The notes beneath the pieces were generated by a model. The model worked only from the letters and a program-made list of their open reading frames with translations, did not search any database and was not told the origin of the DNA. The position numbers and the translations under genes were made by a program. From an uncultured Tissierellia bacterium (GTDB lineage: Bacteria; Bacillota; Clostridia; Tissierellales; Peptoniphilaceae), in NCBI GenBank assembly GCA_937923265.1, contig CALAJY010000051.1, forward strand, positions 1-14,225: DNA of 14,225 nt, in the 5' to 3' direction. Shown one piece after another: positions 6,528-13,505 of this stretch; position 1 is the stretch's first letter, and each line of letters starts with the position of its first letter.

Positions 6528-7625
6528 ATGAAGAAAAGACTATTTGCCCTCCTGTCCCTGATTTTAGGACTCGGCTTGTTGGCAGGATGCGGGTCAGCCA
6601 CCAAGAAGTCCGATGAGAGTGCGACATCGACGAAGACAGCATCGGAGGCAACGACTTCCGCAAAGGAAGAAGGGAAAACACAGACCATTGACCGTCTCAA
6701 ACTTTCCTTTGTGCCCTCCCGGGAGCCGAATGAAATTATTACGGCGACGGAACCACTGAAGGGACTCTTGAAAGAAGAGATGGGAAAACTCGGCTACACC
6801 GTAAATAACGTGGACATTAACGTGGGAACGACCTATGAAGCCGTTGGAGAAGGCTTGGACTCCGGCACGGTGGATATTGGTTTGGGAATGCCGGGAGGTA
6901 CCTATGTTCTCTACGACAAAGGGGCGGATGTGATTCTTACCGCTACTCGTGCCGGATTGAGTAAAGATTCGGAGCAAGCTAAGGACTGGAACGATGGAAA
7001 GGCAACCGAGACCTCGGACAAACAGGCGGTATCCTATCGGGCTCTTTTCATTGCGGGTCCCTCGGAAAAGGGAAAAGCCTTAGCCGAGAAAGTGAATAAG
7101 GGGGAGCAACTCAGCTGGGAGGATTTGAATGCGGTAAACTGGAGCATTATGGACACGACTTCCTCCGCAGGATATATCTATCCCACCCTCTGGCTACAGA
7201 AAAACTTTCAAAAGGGTGTGAGTGATTTAGCAAACAAGGTCAAATCGGATTCTTATGGAAGTGCCTTTGCACGGTTGGCTTCGGGACAGGTGGATGCTTT
7301 GGTAACCTATGCCGATGCCCGCAGGGACTTCGAAAAAAAGTGGACTTCCGAGTATGGGCGGAAAGAGGAGATTTGGAACGAAACCAATGTTATTGCGGTC
7401 ACGCCTCCCATCTATAATGACACCATTTGCGTCAGTAAGAATTCGAAAACCTTAACGCCCGAGATTGTGAAGGCCCTGAAGCAGGCCTTTATCAATATCG
7501 GAAAGAGCGAGGCCGGCAAGAAGGTGATCGCGATTTATAGTCACCAAGGTTATCAGGAGGCACAGTCCTCGGATTATGACAATGAACGGGAAGCCCAGAA
7601 ACTCGTGCAGACCATGAAAAAATAG
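6528..7625 (+). CDS. phnD: Phosphonate/phosphate-ester ABC transporter substrate-binding lipoprotein PhnD
   Basis: A 365-residue PhnD-type binding protein that catches phosphonates, phosphite or related phosphorus compounds outside the cell and hands them to the permease. ATG 6528 has AAGGAGAAG at 6516-6524. It opens with a lipoprotein signal peptide, lipobox LLAGC with Cys 21, then a Ser/Thr/Lys linker. The PBP-like fold begins at LKLSFVPSREPNEI, typical of PhnD. Family marks are the TVDIGLGMPGGTYVL strand, DTTSSAGYIYPTLWL (the ligand-pocket helix start), and ASGQVDALVTYADARRDFEK. Length is usual. It is followed by phnC after an 86-base gap that contains a hairpin. The exact ligand cannot be told; no C-P lyase or phosphonatase gene is nearby, so the substrate may be phosphite or a phosphate ester. 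Confidence 0.93.
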   Translation: MKKRLFALLSLILGLGLLAGCGSATKKSDESATSTKTASEATTSAKEEGKTQTIDRLKLSFVPSREPNEIITATEPLKGLLKEEMGKLGYTVNNVDINVGTTYEAVGEGLDSGTVDIGLGMPGGTYVLYDKGADVILTATRAGLSKDSEQAKDWNDGKATETSDKQAVSYRALFIAGPSEKGKALAEKVNKGEQLSWEDLNAVNWSIMDTTSSAGYIYPTLWLQKNFQKGVSDLANKVKSDSYGSAFARLASGQVDALVTYADARRDFEKKWTSEYGRKEEIWNETNVIAVTPPIYNDTICVSKNSKTLTPEIVKALKQAFINIGKSEAGKKVIAIYSHQGYQEAQSSDYDNEREAQKLVQTMKK

Positions 7626-7652
7626 GATGGCTCCGAGCCAATGAACGGAATG

Positions 7653-7694
7653 AAAGGCGACTTTTTCGGAAAATATCGAAGGAGTCGCCTTTTC
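7653..7694 (+). terminator. Stem-loop attenuator / mRNA stabiliser between phnD and phnC
   Basis: AAAGGCGACT (7653-7662) pairs with AGTCGCCTTT (7683-7692) and the stem continues inwards through TTTTCG/CGAAGG to 7668/7677, giving 16 pairs including two G-T, with a loop of 8. Only a short T-run is present (TTTT at 7690-7693) before CC. It probably stops part of the transcripts or blocks 3' degradation, so that the binding protein is made in excess over the rest of the transporter, as is common in ABC operons. Confidence 0.65.
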
Positions 7695-7711
7695 CTGCAG
7701 AGAGGATATGT

Positions 7712-8461
7712 ATGATAGTTTTTGATCATGTTTCAAAAGTCTATCCCAATGGGACAGTGGGCCTGAGAGACGTTACTCTCACGATCCGGGATGATGAATT
7801 TGTTGCCATAATTGGAAGGAGCGGAGCCGGAAAATCCACCCTGTTGCGGGCGGTGAACCGGATGCACCCCATTAGTGAAGGAACGTTAACGGTCAATGGA
7901 ACGAATGTGAGTGAGTTACAGGGAGCGGCTCTGCGCCGCTTTCGGCGGAATATTGGAATGGTGTTTCAGTCCTTTAATCTAATCACGCGGACCACCGTTC
8001 TTCGCAATGTGCTGATGGCGAAGGTGCCGGACATGGCCCTGTGGCGGGTCGTACTCGGAATTTTCCGAAAGGAAGATAAGCTAAAAGCCCTGGAGGCCTT
8101 GGATAAGGTTGCCATCCTGGACAAGGCATATGAGAGAGTCGACCAGCTTTCAGGCGGGCAACAGCAACGCGTGGCGCTGGCACGGACCTTGGCCCAGGAA
8201 CCCAAGGTCATCCTGGCAGATGAACCGGTGGCGGCCCTGGATCCGGTAACCGCCAAGCAGGTCATGGAAGATTTTGTCCGGATCAACAAGGAGATGGGAA
8301 TCTCCATTCTGCTGAATATTCACCATGTGGAATTGGCCCTCACCTATGCGGACCGCATCATCGGAATTCGAAAGGGAGAGATTGTTTACGATGGTCCATC
8401 CCAAGAGGTCACCCAGGAGGTGCTTCACCAGATTTACGGGGAAGAGGGTGGGAAAGAATGA
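7712..8461 (+). CDS. phnC: Phosphonate ABC transporter ATP-binding protein PhnC
   Basis: The 249-residue ATPase powers the PhnE channel from the cytoplasmic side. All nucleotide-binding motifs are intact: Walker A GRSGAGKST (35-43), Q-loop Gln 86 in MVFQSFNL, signature LSGGQQQR (146-153), Walker B VILADEP (166-172) with catalytic Glu 171, D-loop ALDP, and switch His 204 in NIHHVELA. The 'ADEPVAALDP' and 'NIHHVELA' segments are typical of PhnC rather than of amino-acid or lipoprotein exporters. ATG 7712 has AGAGGAT at 7701-7707. It ends overlapping phnE1 by ATGA (8458-8461). Confidence 0.95.
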   Translation: MIVFDHVSKVYPNGTVGLRDVTLTIRDDEFVAIIGRSGAGKSTLLRAVNRMHPISEGTLTVNGTNVSELQGAALRRFRRNIGMVFQSFNLITRTTVLRNVLMAKVPDMALWRVVLGIFRKEDKLKALEALDKVAILDKAYERVDQLSGGQQQRVALARTLAQEPKVILADEPVAALDPVTAKQVMEDFVRINKEMGISILLNIHHVELALTYADRIIGIRKGEIVYDGPSQEVTQEVLHQIYGEEGGKE

Positions 8462-9279
8462 GCTGGTATGACAAAATCTTTAAACCCAGGTCCATGATCC
8501 TGGAGAATGGGAAGCGGGTGTTGGAAAGACGGAGTCGGATGCCCTTTATTCTCCTCATCCTTCTGCTATTGGCGATTCTTTCCATCCAAATTACCCAGTT
8601 TTCCCTGACGACGCTTTTGGAGAATGGATCGCGCTTTTTCGATATTTTGCGGGAGATGGTTCCGCCCAATTGGGACTACCTTCCTAACATTTGGGAGCCG
8701 CTATTGGACACCCTGAAGATGTCCATCTTAGGATCTTTTGTGGGAGCGGTGCTCGCACTGCCCGTGGCCTATTTTGCCGCAAATAACATGGTGAAAAATC
8801 GCCTTGTTCTCGGAGCGGTTCGCCTTTTTCTCTCCCTGGTTCGCACCCTACCAACGCTGGTGGCGGCCCTGATCGCCACCTATGTTTTTGGTCTGGGCAC
8901 CATGGCGGGAACGACGGCCATTGCCGTCTTTACCTTTGCCTACATCGCCAAGCAACTGTTTGAGATGATTGAGACGGCGGATATGGGAGCCTTTGAGGCC
9001 ATGGAAGCCCTGGGATCCACCCGCCTGAAGGCCTTTGTCTGTGCCATTCTGCCCCAGATTCTGCCGGCCTACCTGTCCATCTCCCTCTTCTGCCTCGAGG
9101 GAAACGTGCGTTACGCTTCCATCCTGGGCTATGTCGGAGCGGGAGGCTTGGGCATTATCATGAACGAGAAGATCGGCTGGCGCGAGTACGACAGCCTGGG
9201 CATGATCCTGTTGGTTCTCTTTCTTACCGTGGTCATCATCGAGTGGACCAGTCATGCCATTCGAAAGAGATTGATGTGA
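8458..9279 (+). CDS. phnE: Phosphonate ABC transporter permease PhnE (first copy)
   Basis: A 273-residue integral membrane permease. A soluble N-terminus (about 27 residues) precedes a first helix near 28-46 (FILLILLLLAILSIQI), a periplasm-facing segment, and then further membrane helices in the binding-protein-dependent transport core. The EAA loop that contacts PhnC is visible as EAMEALGSTRLKAF (180-193) followed by LPQILPAYLS. 'RYASILGYVGAGGLG' near the C-terminus is a PhnE hallmark. It overlaps phnC by 4 bases and is followed by the second permease 8 bases after its stop, so the channel is probably an E1/E2 heterodimer. Confidence 0.94.
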   Translation: MSWYDKIFKPRSMILENGKRVLERRSRMPFILLILLLLAILSIQITQFSLTTLLENGSRFFDILREMVPPNWDYLPNIWEPLLDTLKMSILGSFVGAVLALPVAYFAANNMVKNRLVLGAVRLFLSLVRTLPTLVAALIATYVFGLGTMAGTTAIAVFTFAYIAKQLFEMIETADMGAFEAMEALGSTRLKAFVCAILPQILPAYLSISLFCLEGNVRYASILGYVGAGGLGIIMNEKIGWREYDSLGMILLVLFLTVVIIEWTSHAIRKRLM

Positions 9280-9287
9280 GGTGGGTG

Positions 9288-10097
9288 ATGAATGAAAAAA
9301 TTTTACGGGCTTACGAAAAGGAACCCAAACGCTGGGCGAGCCGGTTTTTGATTGCGCTGGTCATTGTTCTCCTTCTCCTCTGGTCGGGATCCGCCGTCAA
9401 AATCACCCAAGCGGCTGGGTCGGGTTGGGAGATTGCCAAGCGGATTCTCTCCGGCATTTTTCACCCGGATACCTCCCTTTTATTTTCATTTAGCAAACAG
9501 AGCGTGGGCTACCTTCTCCTGGAAACCTTCTGTATCGCCTTTCTGGGAACGGTGGTGGGAGCCCTGATCTCCCTCCCCTTCTCTTTCCTCGCGGCACCGA
9601 ATATTGTTCCCAAGCCCATCGCTCTCATCGGAAGATTTGTGATTGCGGCGATTCGGACGATTCCCGCCTTTGTTTACGGGCTCATGTTCATCCGCGTCAC
9701 GGGACCGGGGGCTTTTGCCGGCCTTCTCACCATGTCACTCACCTCGGTGGGGATGGTTTCCAAAATGTTCATTGAAAGCATCGAAAACCTGGATCCGGGG
9801 ATCCTGGAATCCATGGATGCGGCAGGCTGCACCACCTTTCAGAAGATTCGCCATGGCATTTTGCCGCAGCTGGCTCCGGACTTCAGCTCCACGATCATCT
9901 ATCGCTTCGACATGAACCTGAGAGATGCCACCGTTTTGGGCTTGGTAGGGGCAGGCGGTATCGGTGCTCCTTTGATTTTTGCCATGAGTTCCTATCGGTG
10001 GAATGAAGTGGGAGCCATTTTATTGGGCCTGATTATCTTAGTTTTGCTCATTGAGGCCCTGTCCTCCCGCATTCGCAAGAAATTGACACGGGGGTAA
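9288..10097 (+). CDS. phnE: Phosphonate ABC transporter permease PhnE (second copy)
   Basis: A 269-residue permease paralogous to the upstream PhnE. ATG 9288 is preferred over the in-frame upstream ATG at 9243, which would overlap phnE1 by 37 bases and add a non-homologous extension; AGGTGGG precedes 9288. The first helix is near 20-33. The EAA loop is more diverged: ESMDAAGCTTFQKIRHGI (174-191), then LPQLAPDFSS. The PhnE signature 'RDATVLGLVGAGGIGAPL' is present. Two unequal permease genes in a row are usual in Firmicutes phn operons. The metallophosphoesterase gene starts 2 bases after its stop. Confidence 0.94.
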   Translation: MNEKILRAYEKEPKRWASRFLIALVIVLLLLWSGSAVKITQAAGSGWEIAKRILSGIFHPDTSLLFSFSKQSVGYLLLETFCIAFLGTVVGALISLPFSFLAAPNIVPKPIALIGRFVIAAIRTIPAFVYGLMFIRVTGPGAFAGLLTMSLTSVGMVSKMFIESIENLDPGILESMDAAGCTTFQKIRHGILPQLAPDFSSTIIYRFDMNLRDATVLGLVGAGGIGAPLIFAMSSYRWNEVGAILLGLIILVLLIEALSSRIRKKLTRG

Positions 10098-10099
10098 GG

Positions 10100-11581
10100 A
10101 TGACACAAGAACTGACCATTTATTTTACTTCGGATGTTCATGGGTACTTTTATCCGACCGATTTCTCTTCGAACGAAGAGCGGGATTTGGGGCTCTTCAA
10201 ATGCTGCAACCAATTTACCGCGGATGGCAACACGTTGTGTCTGGATGGGGGGGATAACCTGCAGGGATCTCCTTTGGCGGGCTACTGTCATGAAGTATTG
10301 CAGGACGCCCGGCCCCTGGCAAACTGGATGAACCGGGGAAAATACAATCTCCTTTGTCTGGGCAATCATGATTTTAACTATGGAATGGCTTATCAGAAAG
10401 AGTTTGTCGACGCCTTACAGGCGGACGTGACCTGTGTCAACCTCAGAGATCCCCGGGGAAAGCAACCCTATCCGGAAAGAATTGTTTCTCTTGAGAATGG
10501 GCTGCGGATCGGTGTGGTGGGTCTTGTTACGGATTCTGTCCCCGTTTGGGAGAAGGAAGAGAATTTGGCTGGATATCAGATTACGGATGCAGTCGCTGAG
10601 GCTCGTCAAGCACTTGCCCGCCTTCAGGGCAAAGTGGATTTGACCATTGGTATCTACCATGGAGGTTTTGAACGGGGCCTGACCACGGGAGAGGTGCTCT
10701 CGCAAAGCAAGGAAAATCGGGCTTTTGAACTTGCTCACGACGTAAATTTTGACATTCTCTTAACCGGCCATCAACATATGCATGTGGAGGGCAGGGATCT
10801 TTTTGGAACCTTTGTGGTCCAGCCGGATTGCAATGCCAGGGAGTTTGTCCGCCTCCATGTTACATGGGAAGAAGGACAAAAGCACATCAGCTCGCGGCAT
10901 TGTTCGGCGAAAGGAGTTCCGTCAGCCTGTCATGATCCGGATTTGGACCGAATTTACCGCGAAGCTCAGGCTTGGTTGGACGAAGAATTGGGCCATCTTC
11001 CCGCTCCCTTACTGGTGTCCTCTCATTTAGACATGGCTCTTCACGGGAGTCCCCTTGCCGATTTCTATAACCAAATTCAGAGGGCCTACACCGGGGCGCA
11101 GCTTTCTGCCACCTCTTTGGCCAATGAGGTAAGGGGGATTCCCCAACTTGTCCACCGGCGGGACCTCCTGATTGCCTACCCCTATAGCAACACCCTGGTA
11201 AAGATTGAGGTGACCGGGGCCATCCTCCGGCAAGCGATGGAGCGTAGTGCCTCCTATTTTGACCTGGATGACCGGGGGCATCCCACCATCTCCGACCGCT
11301 TTTTAAAGCCGAAAGTGGAGCACTATAATTATGATTATTATGCAGGCGTGGAGTATTCGCTAGATCTTAACCAACCCTTGGGTCATCGAATTCGAGATTT
11401 GAAAGTGGAGGGGCAGCCGGTCCATGACCGGGATCATTTCACCATGTGCTTAAACAGCTATCGGGCCAGCGGAACGGGTGGCTATGCCTTTTATCGCGAT
11501 TGCCCCGTCCTCTCGGAGTATGGAAAAGAGATGGGGGAATTGTTGGTGGAATTTTTTGAAGAACAAGGAGGGTGCAACTAG
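10100..11581 (+). CDS. 5'-nucleotidase-family metallophosphoesterase
   Basis: A 493-residue two-domain enzyme of the 5'-nucleotidase / 2',3'-cyclic phosphodiesterase (UshA/YfkN-like) family, which frees phosphate from nucleotides or other phosphate esters with two metal ions. There is no signal peptide, unlike secreted UshA, so it should act in the cytoplasm. Metal ligands are all present: DVHG (Asp 12, His 14), GGDNLQGS (Asp 52), GNHDFNYG (Asn 89, His 90), the IYHGGFE block with His 187, and GHQH (His 224, His 226). The C-terminal nucleotidase domain contains YPYSNTLVKIEVTG and NSYRASGTGGY, the family's substrate-binding loops. It starts 2 bases after phnE2, so it surely belongs to the phn operon and probably processes what the transporter imports. 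The substrate is not determined. Confidence 0.92.
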   Translation: MTQELTIYFTSDVHGYFYPTDFSSNEERDLGLFKCCNQFTADGNTLCLDGGDNLQGSPLAGYCHEVLQDARPLANWMNRGKYNLLCLGNHDFNYGMAYQKEFVDALQADVTCVNLRDPRGKQPYPERIVSLENGLRIGVVGLVTDSVPVWEKEENLAGYQITDAVAEARQALARLQGKVDLTIGIYHGGFERGLTTGEVLSQSKENRAFELAHDVNFDILLTGHQHMHVEGRDLFGTFVVQPDCNAREFVRLHVTWEEGQKHISSRHCSAKGVPSACHDPDLDRIYREAQAWLDEELGHLPAPLLVSSHLDMALHGSPLADFYNQIQRAYTGAQLSATSLANEVRGIPQLVHRRDLLIAYPYSNTLVKIEVTGAILRQAMERSASYFDLDDRGHPTISDRFLKPKVEHYNYDYYAGVEYSLDLNQPLGHRIRDLKVEGQPVHDRDHFTMCLNSYRASGTGGYAFYRDCPVLSEYGKEMGELLVEFFEEQGGCN

Positions 11582-11616
11582 GATTTCAACCGGTCCGGGG
11601 TGTTGGGGGTAGGCCC

Positions 11617-11650
11617 CCCCGGGAAATCCCGATTTGTGCATTTCCCGGGG
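11617..11650 (+). repeat. Diverged palindromic repeat unit
   Basis: CCCCGGGAAAT (11617-11627) and ATTTCCCGGGG (11640-11650) form a perfect 11-bp stem with a 12-base loop. The arms differ from the array consensus CCCTGGGAAA by a T-to-C change matched by a compensating change in the other arm, so base pairing has been kept. It lies 36 bases after the nucleotidase stop and is probably the first transcript-ending hairpin. Confidence 0.7.
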
Positions 11651-11713
11651 TTCCCAGGCGGCGGAGGGATGCACAAGCCGCCGTCTGCGGGGACGGCCTG
11701 CGGTGTCCCATCC

Positions 11714-11876
11714 CCTGGGAAACTCTGTTTTTTGCCTTTTCCCAGGGTTCTCCACCCCTGGGAAACCCTGTTTTTTGCCTTTTCCCAGGGTCATCTACCC
11801 CTGGGAAACACCGTTTTTGGCCATTTCCCAGGATCTCCTGCCCCTGGGAAACTTTGTTTTTCGCACTTACCCAGGG
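11714..11876 (+). repeat. Array of four 43-bp palindromic tandem repeats
   Basis: Units begin at 11714, 11757, 11800 and 11843, an exact 43-base period. Each reads CCTGGGAAAC, a variable core with a T-run (GTTTTTTG-like), TTTCCCAGGG, then a variable linker ending in ACC or GCC. Arms can pair within a unit, or across the linker (TTTCCCAGGG with CCCTGGGAAA, loop of about 8). The across-linker hairpin is followed 4-8 bases later by the T-run, which resembles a series of intrinsic terminators. The last unit is decayed (CTTACCCAGGG). Confidence 0.9.
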
Positions 11877-11877
11877 T

Positions 11878-11893
11878 GCCCCGTCGGCGGGGC
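11878..11893. terminator. GC hairpin at the end of the repeat array
   Basis: GCCCCG (11878-11883) and CGGGGC (11888-11893) form a 6-bp stem with a TCGG loop. No T-run follows, so it is a structural element rather than a proven terminator. Confidence 0.35.
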
Positions 11894-11911
11894 GATATAT
11901 CCCCTGCGTTC

Positions 11912-11941
11912 TTGACACCAACGTCGGTTTTGCTGTACCAT
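11912..11941 (+). promoter_or_regulatory. Probable promoter of the SIMPL gene
   Basis: A perfect -35 TTGACA (11912-11917) is followed after 18 bases by TACCAT (11936-11941), four of six matches to TATAAT. It lies just after the repeat array and 134 bases upstream of the SIMPL start. It would drive the SIMPL gene and probably the Tag gene behind it. Confidence 0.45.
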
Positions 11942-12075
11942 TTCCGGTTTCCCGCTCCGCCTTCTTGTTTTTTTAAGGATGACACATTGTGGAAGCAAAA
12001 TGGGACATATTTTCCGCAAAAATGAGCTAGACTAAAAGGAGAAACAAGGAATAAGGATCTCAAAAAGGAGGAGAC

Positions 12076-12744
12076 ATGGAGCGAACATTGCGGGTTATCG
12101 GGCAGGGAAAGGTCTCAGTGGAGGCGGACCGAATCGGACTCTCCGTCTAGGCGGAAGGGCGAGATCGGGAGTATGAGAAGGCCGTGGAAAAGGCAGCCGC
12201 GGAAACCCGAGGAATCAAGGAGACCATTGAGAATGCGGGTCTGGATGGTAAGGAGCTGAAAACAACCTACTTTTCCGTTCACCCGGAATATGAGAACGTT
12301 GAGGATTCCCGGGGGAACATGCGGCAAGAATTTCTTGATTTCCGATTTGATCATCACACCGAAATTTATTTTCCCAATGATCCGAAGCAGTTGGGTCGCA
12401 TCTTCTATGCGCTTTCCCATTGTGAATGGGATATCAACTTTTCCTTTCGATACACGGTAGCGGATCCCGGTGCGGTGAAAGAGCAACTATTGAAAAATGC
12501 CACTGAGGATGCAAGGCACAAGGCCGAAATCCTGGCGGAATCCGCAGGGGTCAGCCTGGGTGAACTGCTATCGATTGACTTTGACGGCGACGAAGACCTG
12601 CCGGAGATTTCTCCCTTCCATCGCATGAGACCGATGGCAAAATTAGCGACCATGGCGGCCGAATCCCCGTCCTATGATCTGGATATCGAGGCGGAGGATA
12701 TCCAAATGGAGAATTCTGTCTCGATGATTTGGGAAATTCGGTAA
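12076..12744 (+). pseudogene. SIMPL (DUF541) domain protein gene interrupted by an in-frame TAG
   Basis: ATG 12076 has an ideal AAAGGAGG at 12064-12071. The frame gives MERTLRVIGQGKVSVEAD, the usual opening of SIMPL proteins, but meets TAG at 12148-12150 (codon 25, after GLSV). It then continues without error for 197 codons to TAA at 12742-12744. The rest is a typical SIMPL domain: KELKTTYFSVHPEYENVED, GRIFYALSHCEWDINFSFRY, DARHKAEILAESAGVSLGEL, and the C-terminal DLDIEAEDIQMENSV. SIMPL proteins (DUF541) are small, mostly uncharacterised proteins. A single base change would restore a 222-codon gene. The only later start in frame, GTG 12184, has a poor binding site and would lose the first strand of the domain. 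It is probably a recent pseudogene or a sequencing error. Confidence 0.85.
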
Positions 12745-12799
12745 CAAGCAGCATCGCAAATAGAGCGGAACTTCTGAGAGGAGCAGAAAGGGGAGAAGG

Positions 12800-13387
12800 A
12801 TGTCTGCCTGTGATTGGTTCATGAAAAATGAAGAGCGAAAGGCCTACCATGAGGAATGGGGAACGCCGGTTCATGATGACCGCAAGCAGTTTGAGATCCT
12901 CTCTTTGGAGGTTATGCAATGCGGGCTGAATTTTGGCCTGATTTTGCAGAAGCGCCCCCTCCTGCGCCGCTGCTTTGAGGAATTCGATGTTGAGAAGGTG
13001 GCGCAATACGGGGCCTCCTATGAGAAACGAATTCTTGAAACTCCGGGCATGATCCGATCCGGGCGAAAGATTCGTGCCATCATCCAAAATGCACGTGCTC
13101 TCCAAAAAGTCCGGGAAGAGGAGGGGAGTTTCTCGGCCTATCTCTGGTCCTTTACCCAAGGGAAAAGTCTGATCTACCCGGACCATGCCATCCAGACTCC
13201 GCCCACGAGCAATGCCCTCTCCGTGAGGATCTGCAAGGATTTGAAGAAGAGAGGCTTTTGCTTTATCGGACCGGTGGTCATCTATTCCCACCTTGAGGCC
13301 TGCGGCGTGATCAATGATCATGGGGCGGAATGCCCTCGGCGGCAATGGCTTTTGGATCATTATCCAACGATTTGCGGGGAAGAATAG
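12800..13387 (+). CDS. tag: DNA-3-methyladenine glycosylase I
   Basis: A 195-residue Tag-family enzyme that removes 3-methyladenine from alkylated DNA, starting base excision repair. The zinc-binding residues known from E. coli Tag are kept: Cys 4, His 17, His 174 and Cys 178. YHEEWGTP, the catalytic-region Glu 37 in SLEVMQCGL, GMIRSGRKIRAIIQNARA and LKKRGFCFIGPVVIYSHLEA are all family blocks. One oddity: E. coli has LSW (Trp 46 stacks on the base) where this protein has LNF (Phe 45). ATG 12800 has GGGGAG at 12790-12795. It follows the SIMPL gene after 55 bases and is probably cotranscribed. Confidence 0.93.
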   Translation: MSACDWFMKNEERKAYHEEWGTPVHDDRKQFEILSLEVMQCGLNFGLILQKRPLLRRCFEEFDVEKVAQYGASYEKRILETPGMIRSGRKIRAIIQNARALQKVREEEGSFSAYLWSFTQGKSLIYPDHAIQTPPTSNALSVRICKDLKKRGFCFIGPVVIYSHLEACGVINDHGAECPRRQWLLDHYPTICGEE

Positions 13388-13390
13388 CCG

Positions 13391-13419
13391 TTGACAAGAT
13401 TTTACAGAACTTTAACAAT
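13391..13419 (+). promoter_or_regulatory. Probable promoter of the DUF3592-like gene
   Basis: TTGACA (13391-13396), a 17-base spacer and AACAAT (13414-13419) fit a housekeeping sigma promoter, with a perfect -35 and a 4/6 -10. It starts only 3 bases after the Tag stop codon and lies about 85 bases upstream of the next start. Confidence 0.5.
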
Positions 13420-13460
13420 CCTCTGCCTGCTTTTCTCGTAGACTAAAATAACATTCTGTT

Positions 13461-13484
13461 ATCATCCTTCTTGGATGATCCAAG
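13461..13484 (+). promoter_or_regulatory. Overlapping palindromes in the 5' leader of the DUF3592-like gene
   Basis: ATCATCC (13461-13467) pairs with GGATGAT (13473-13479). Overlapping it, CTTGGAT-G-ATCCAAG (13470-13484) is a perfect 7-bp-arm palindrome. The two share 13473-13479 and cannot form together, so this may be an operator or two alternative hairpins between the promoter and the AGGAG site. Confidence 0.4.
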
Positions 13485-13505
13485 ATCGCGGAGAGGAGCC
13501 AATGG

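Larger units (their letters stand above)
11582..12075. other. Repeat-rich intergenic region downstream of the phn operon
   Basis: This 494-base gap contains no gene. It holds a diverged palindromic unit (11617-11650), a GC-rich stretch with GGCGGC...GCCGCC pairing (11656-11685), four 43-bp repeats (11714-11876), a short GC hairpin (11878-11893), and a likely promoter (11912-11941) for the SIMPL gene. Open frames across the repeats are by-products of their low complexity; a 43-base period shifts frame at every unit. Confidence 0.7.

Noticed and set aside
8848..9255. Minus-strand frame opposite phnE
   Set aside because: It is the antisense of a clear permease gene, with no binding site and unlikely composition.
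11714..11876. CRISPR array
   Set aside because: Only short palindromic arms are conserved, the 'spacer' parts share a T-run and linker motif, the period is 43 with no ~30-base identical repeat, and no cas gene is present.
11572..12025. Open frames across the repeat region on both strands
   Set aside because: They are translations of low-complexity repeats in several frames at once, with no binding site; a 43-base period does not keep a frame.
12148..12150. TAG as pyrrolysine or another reassigned codon
   Set aside because: TAG is the normal terminator of many genes here (843, 2406, 3010 on minus, 4901, 7623, 11579, 13385), no recoding structure is seen, and the other interrupted gene has TAA.
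12551..13360. 269-codon minus-strand frame opposite tag
   Set aside because: It is a shadow of the SIMPL and Tag coding frames, whose products match known families.
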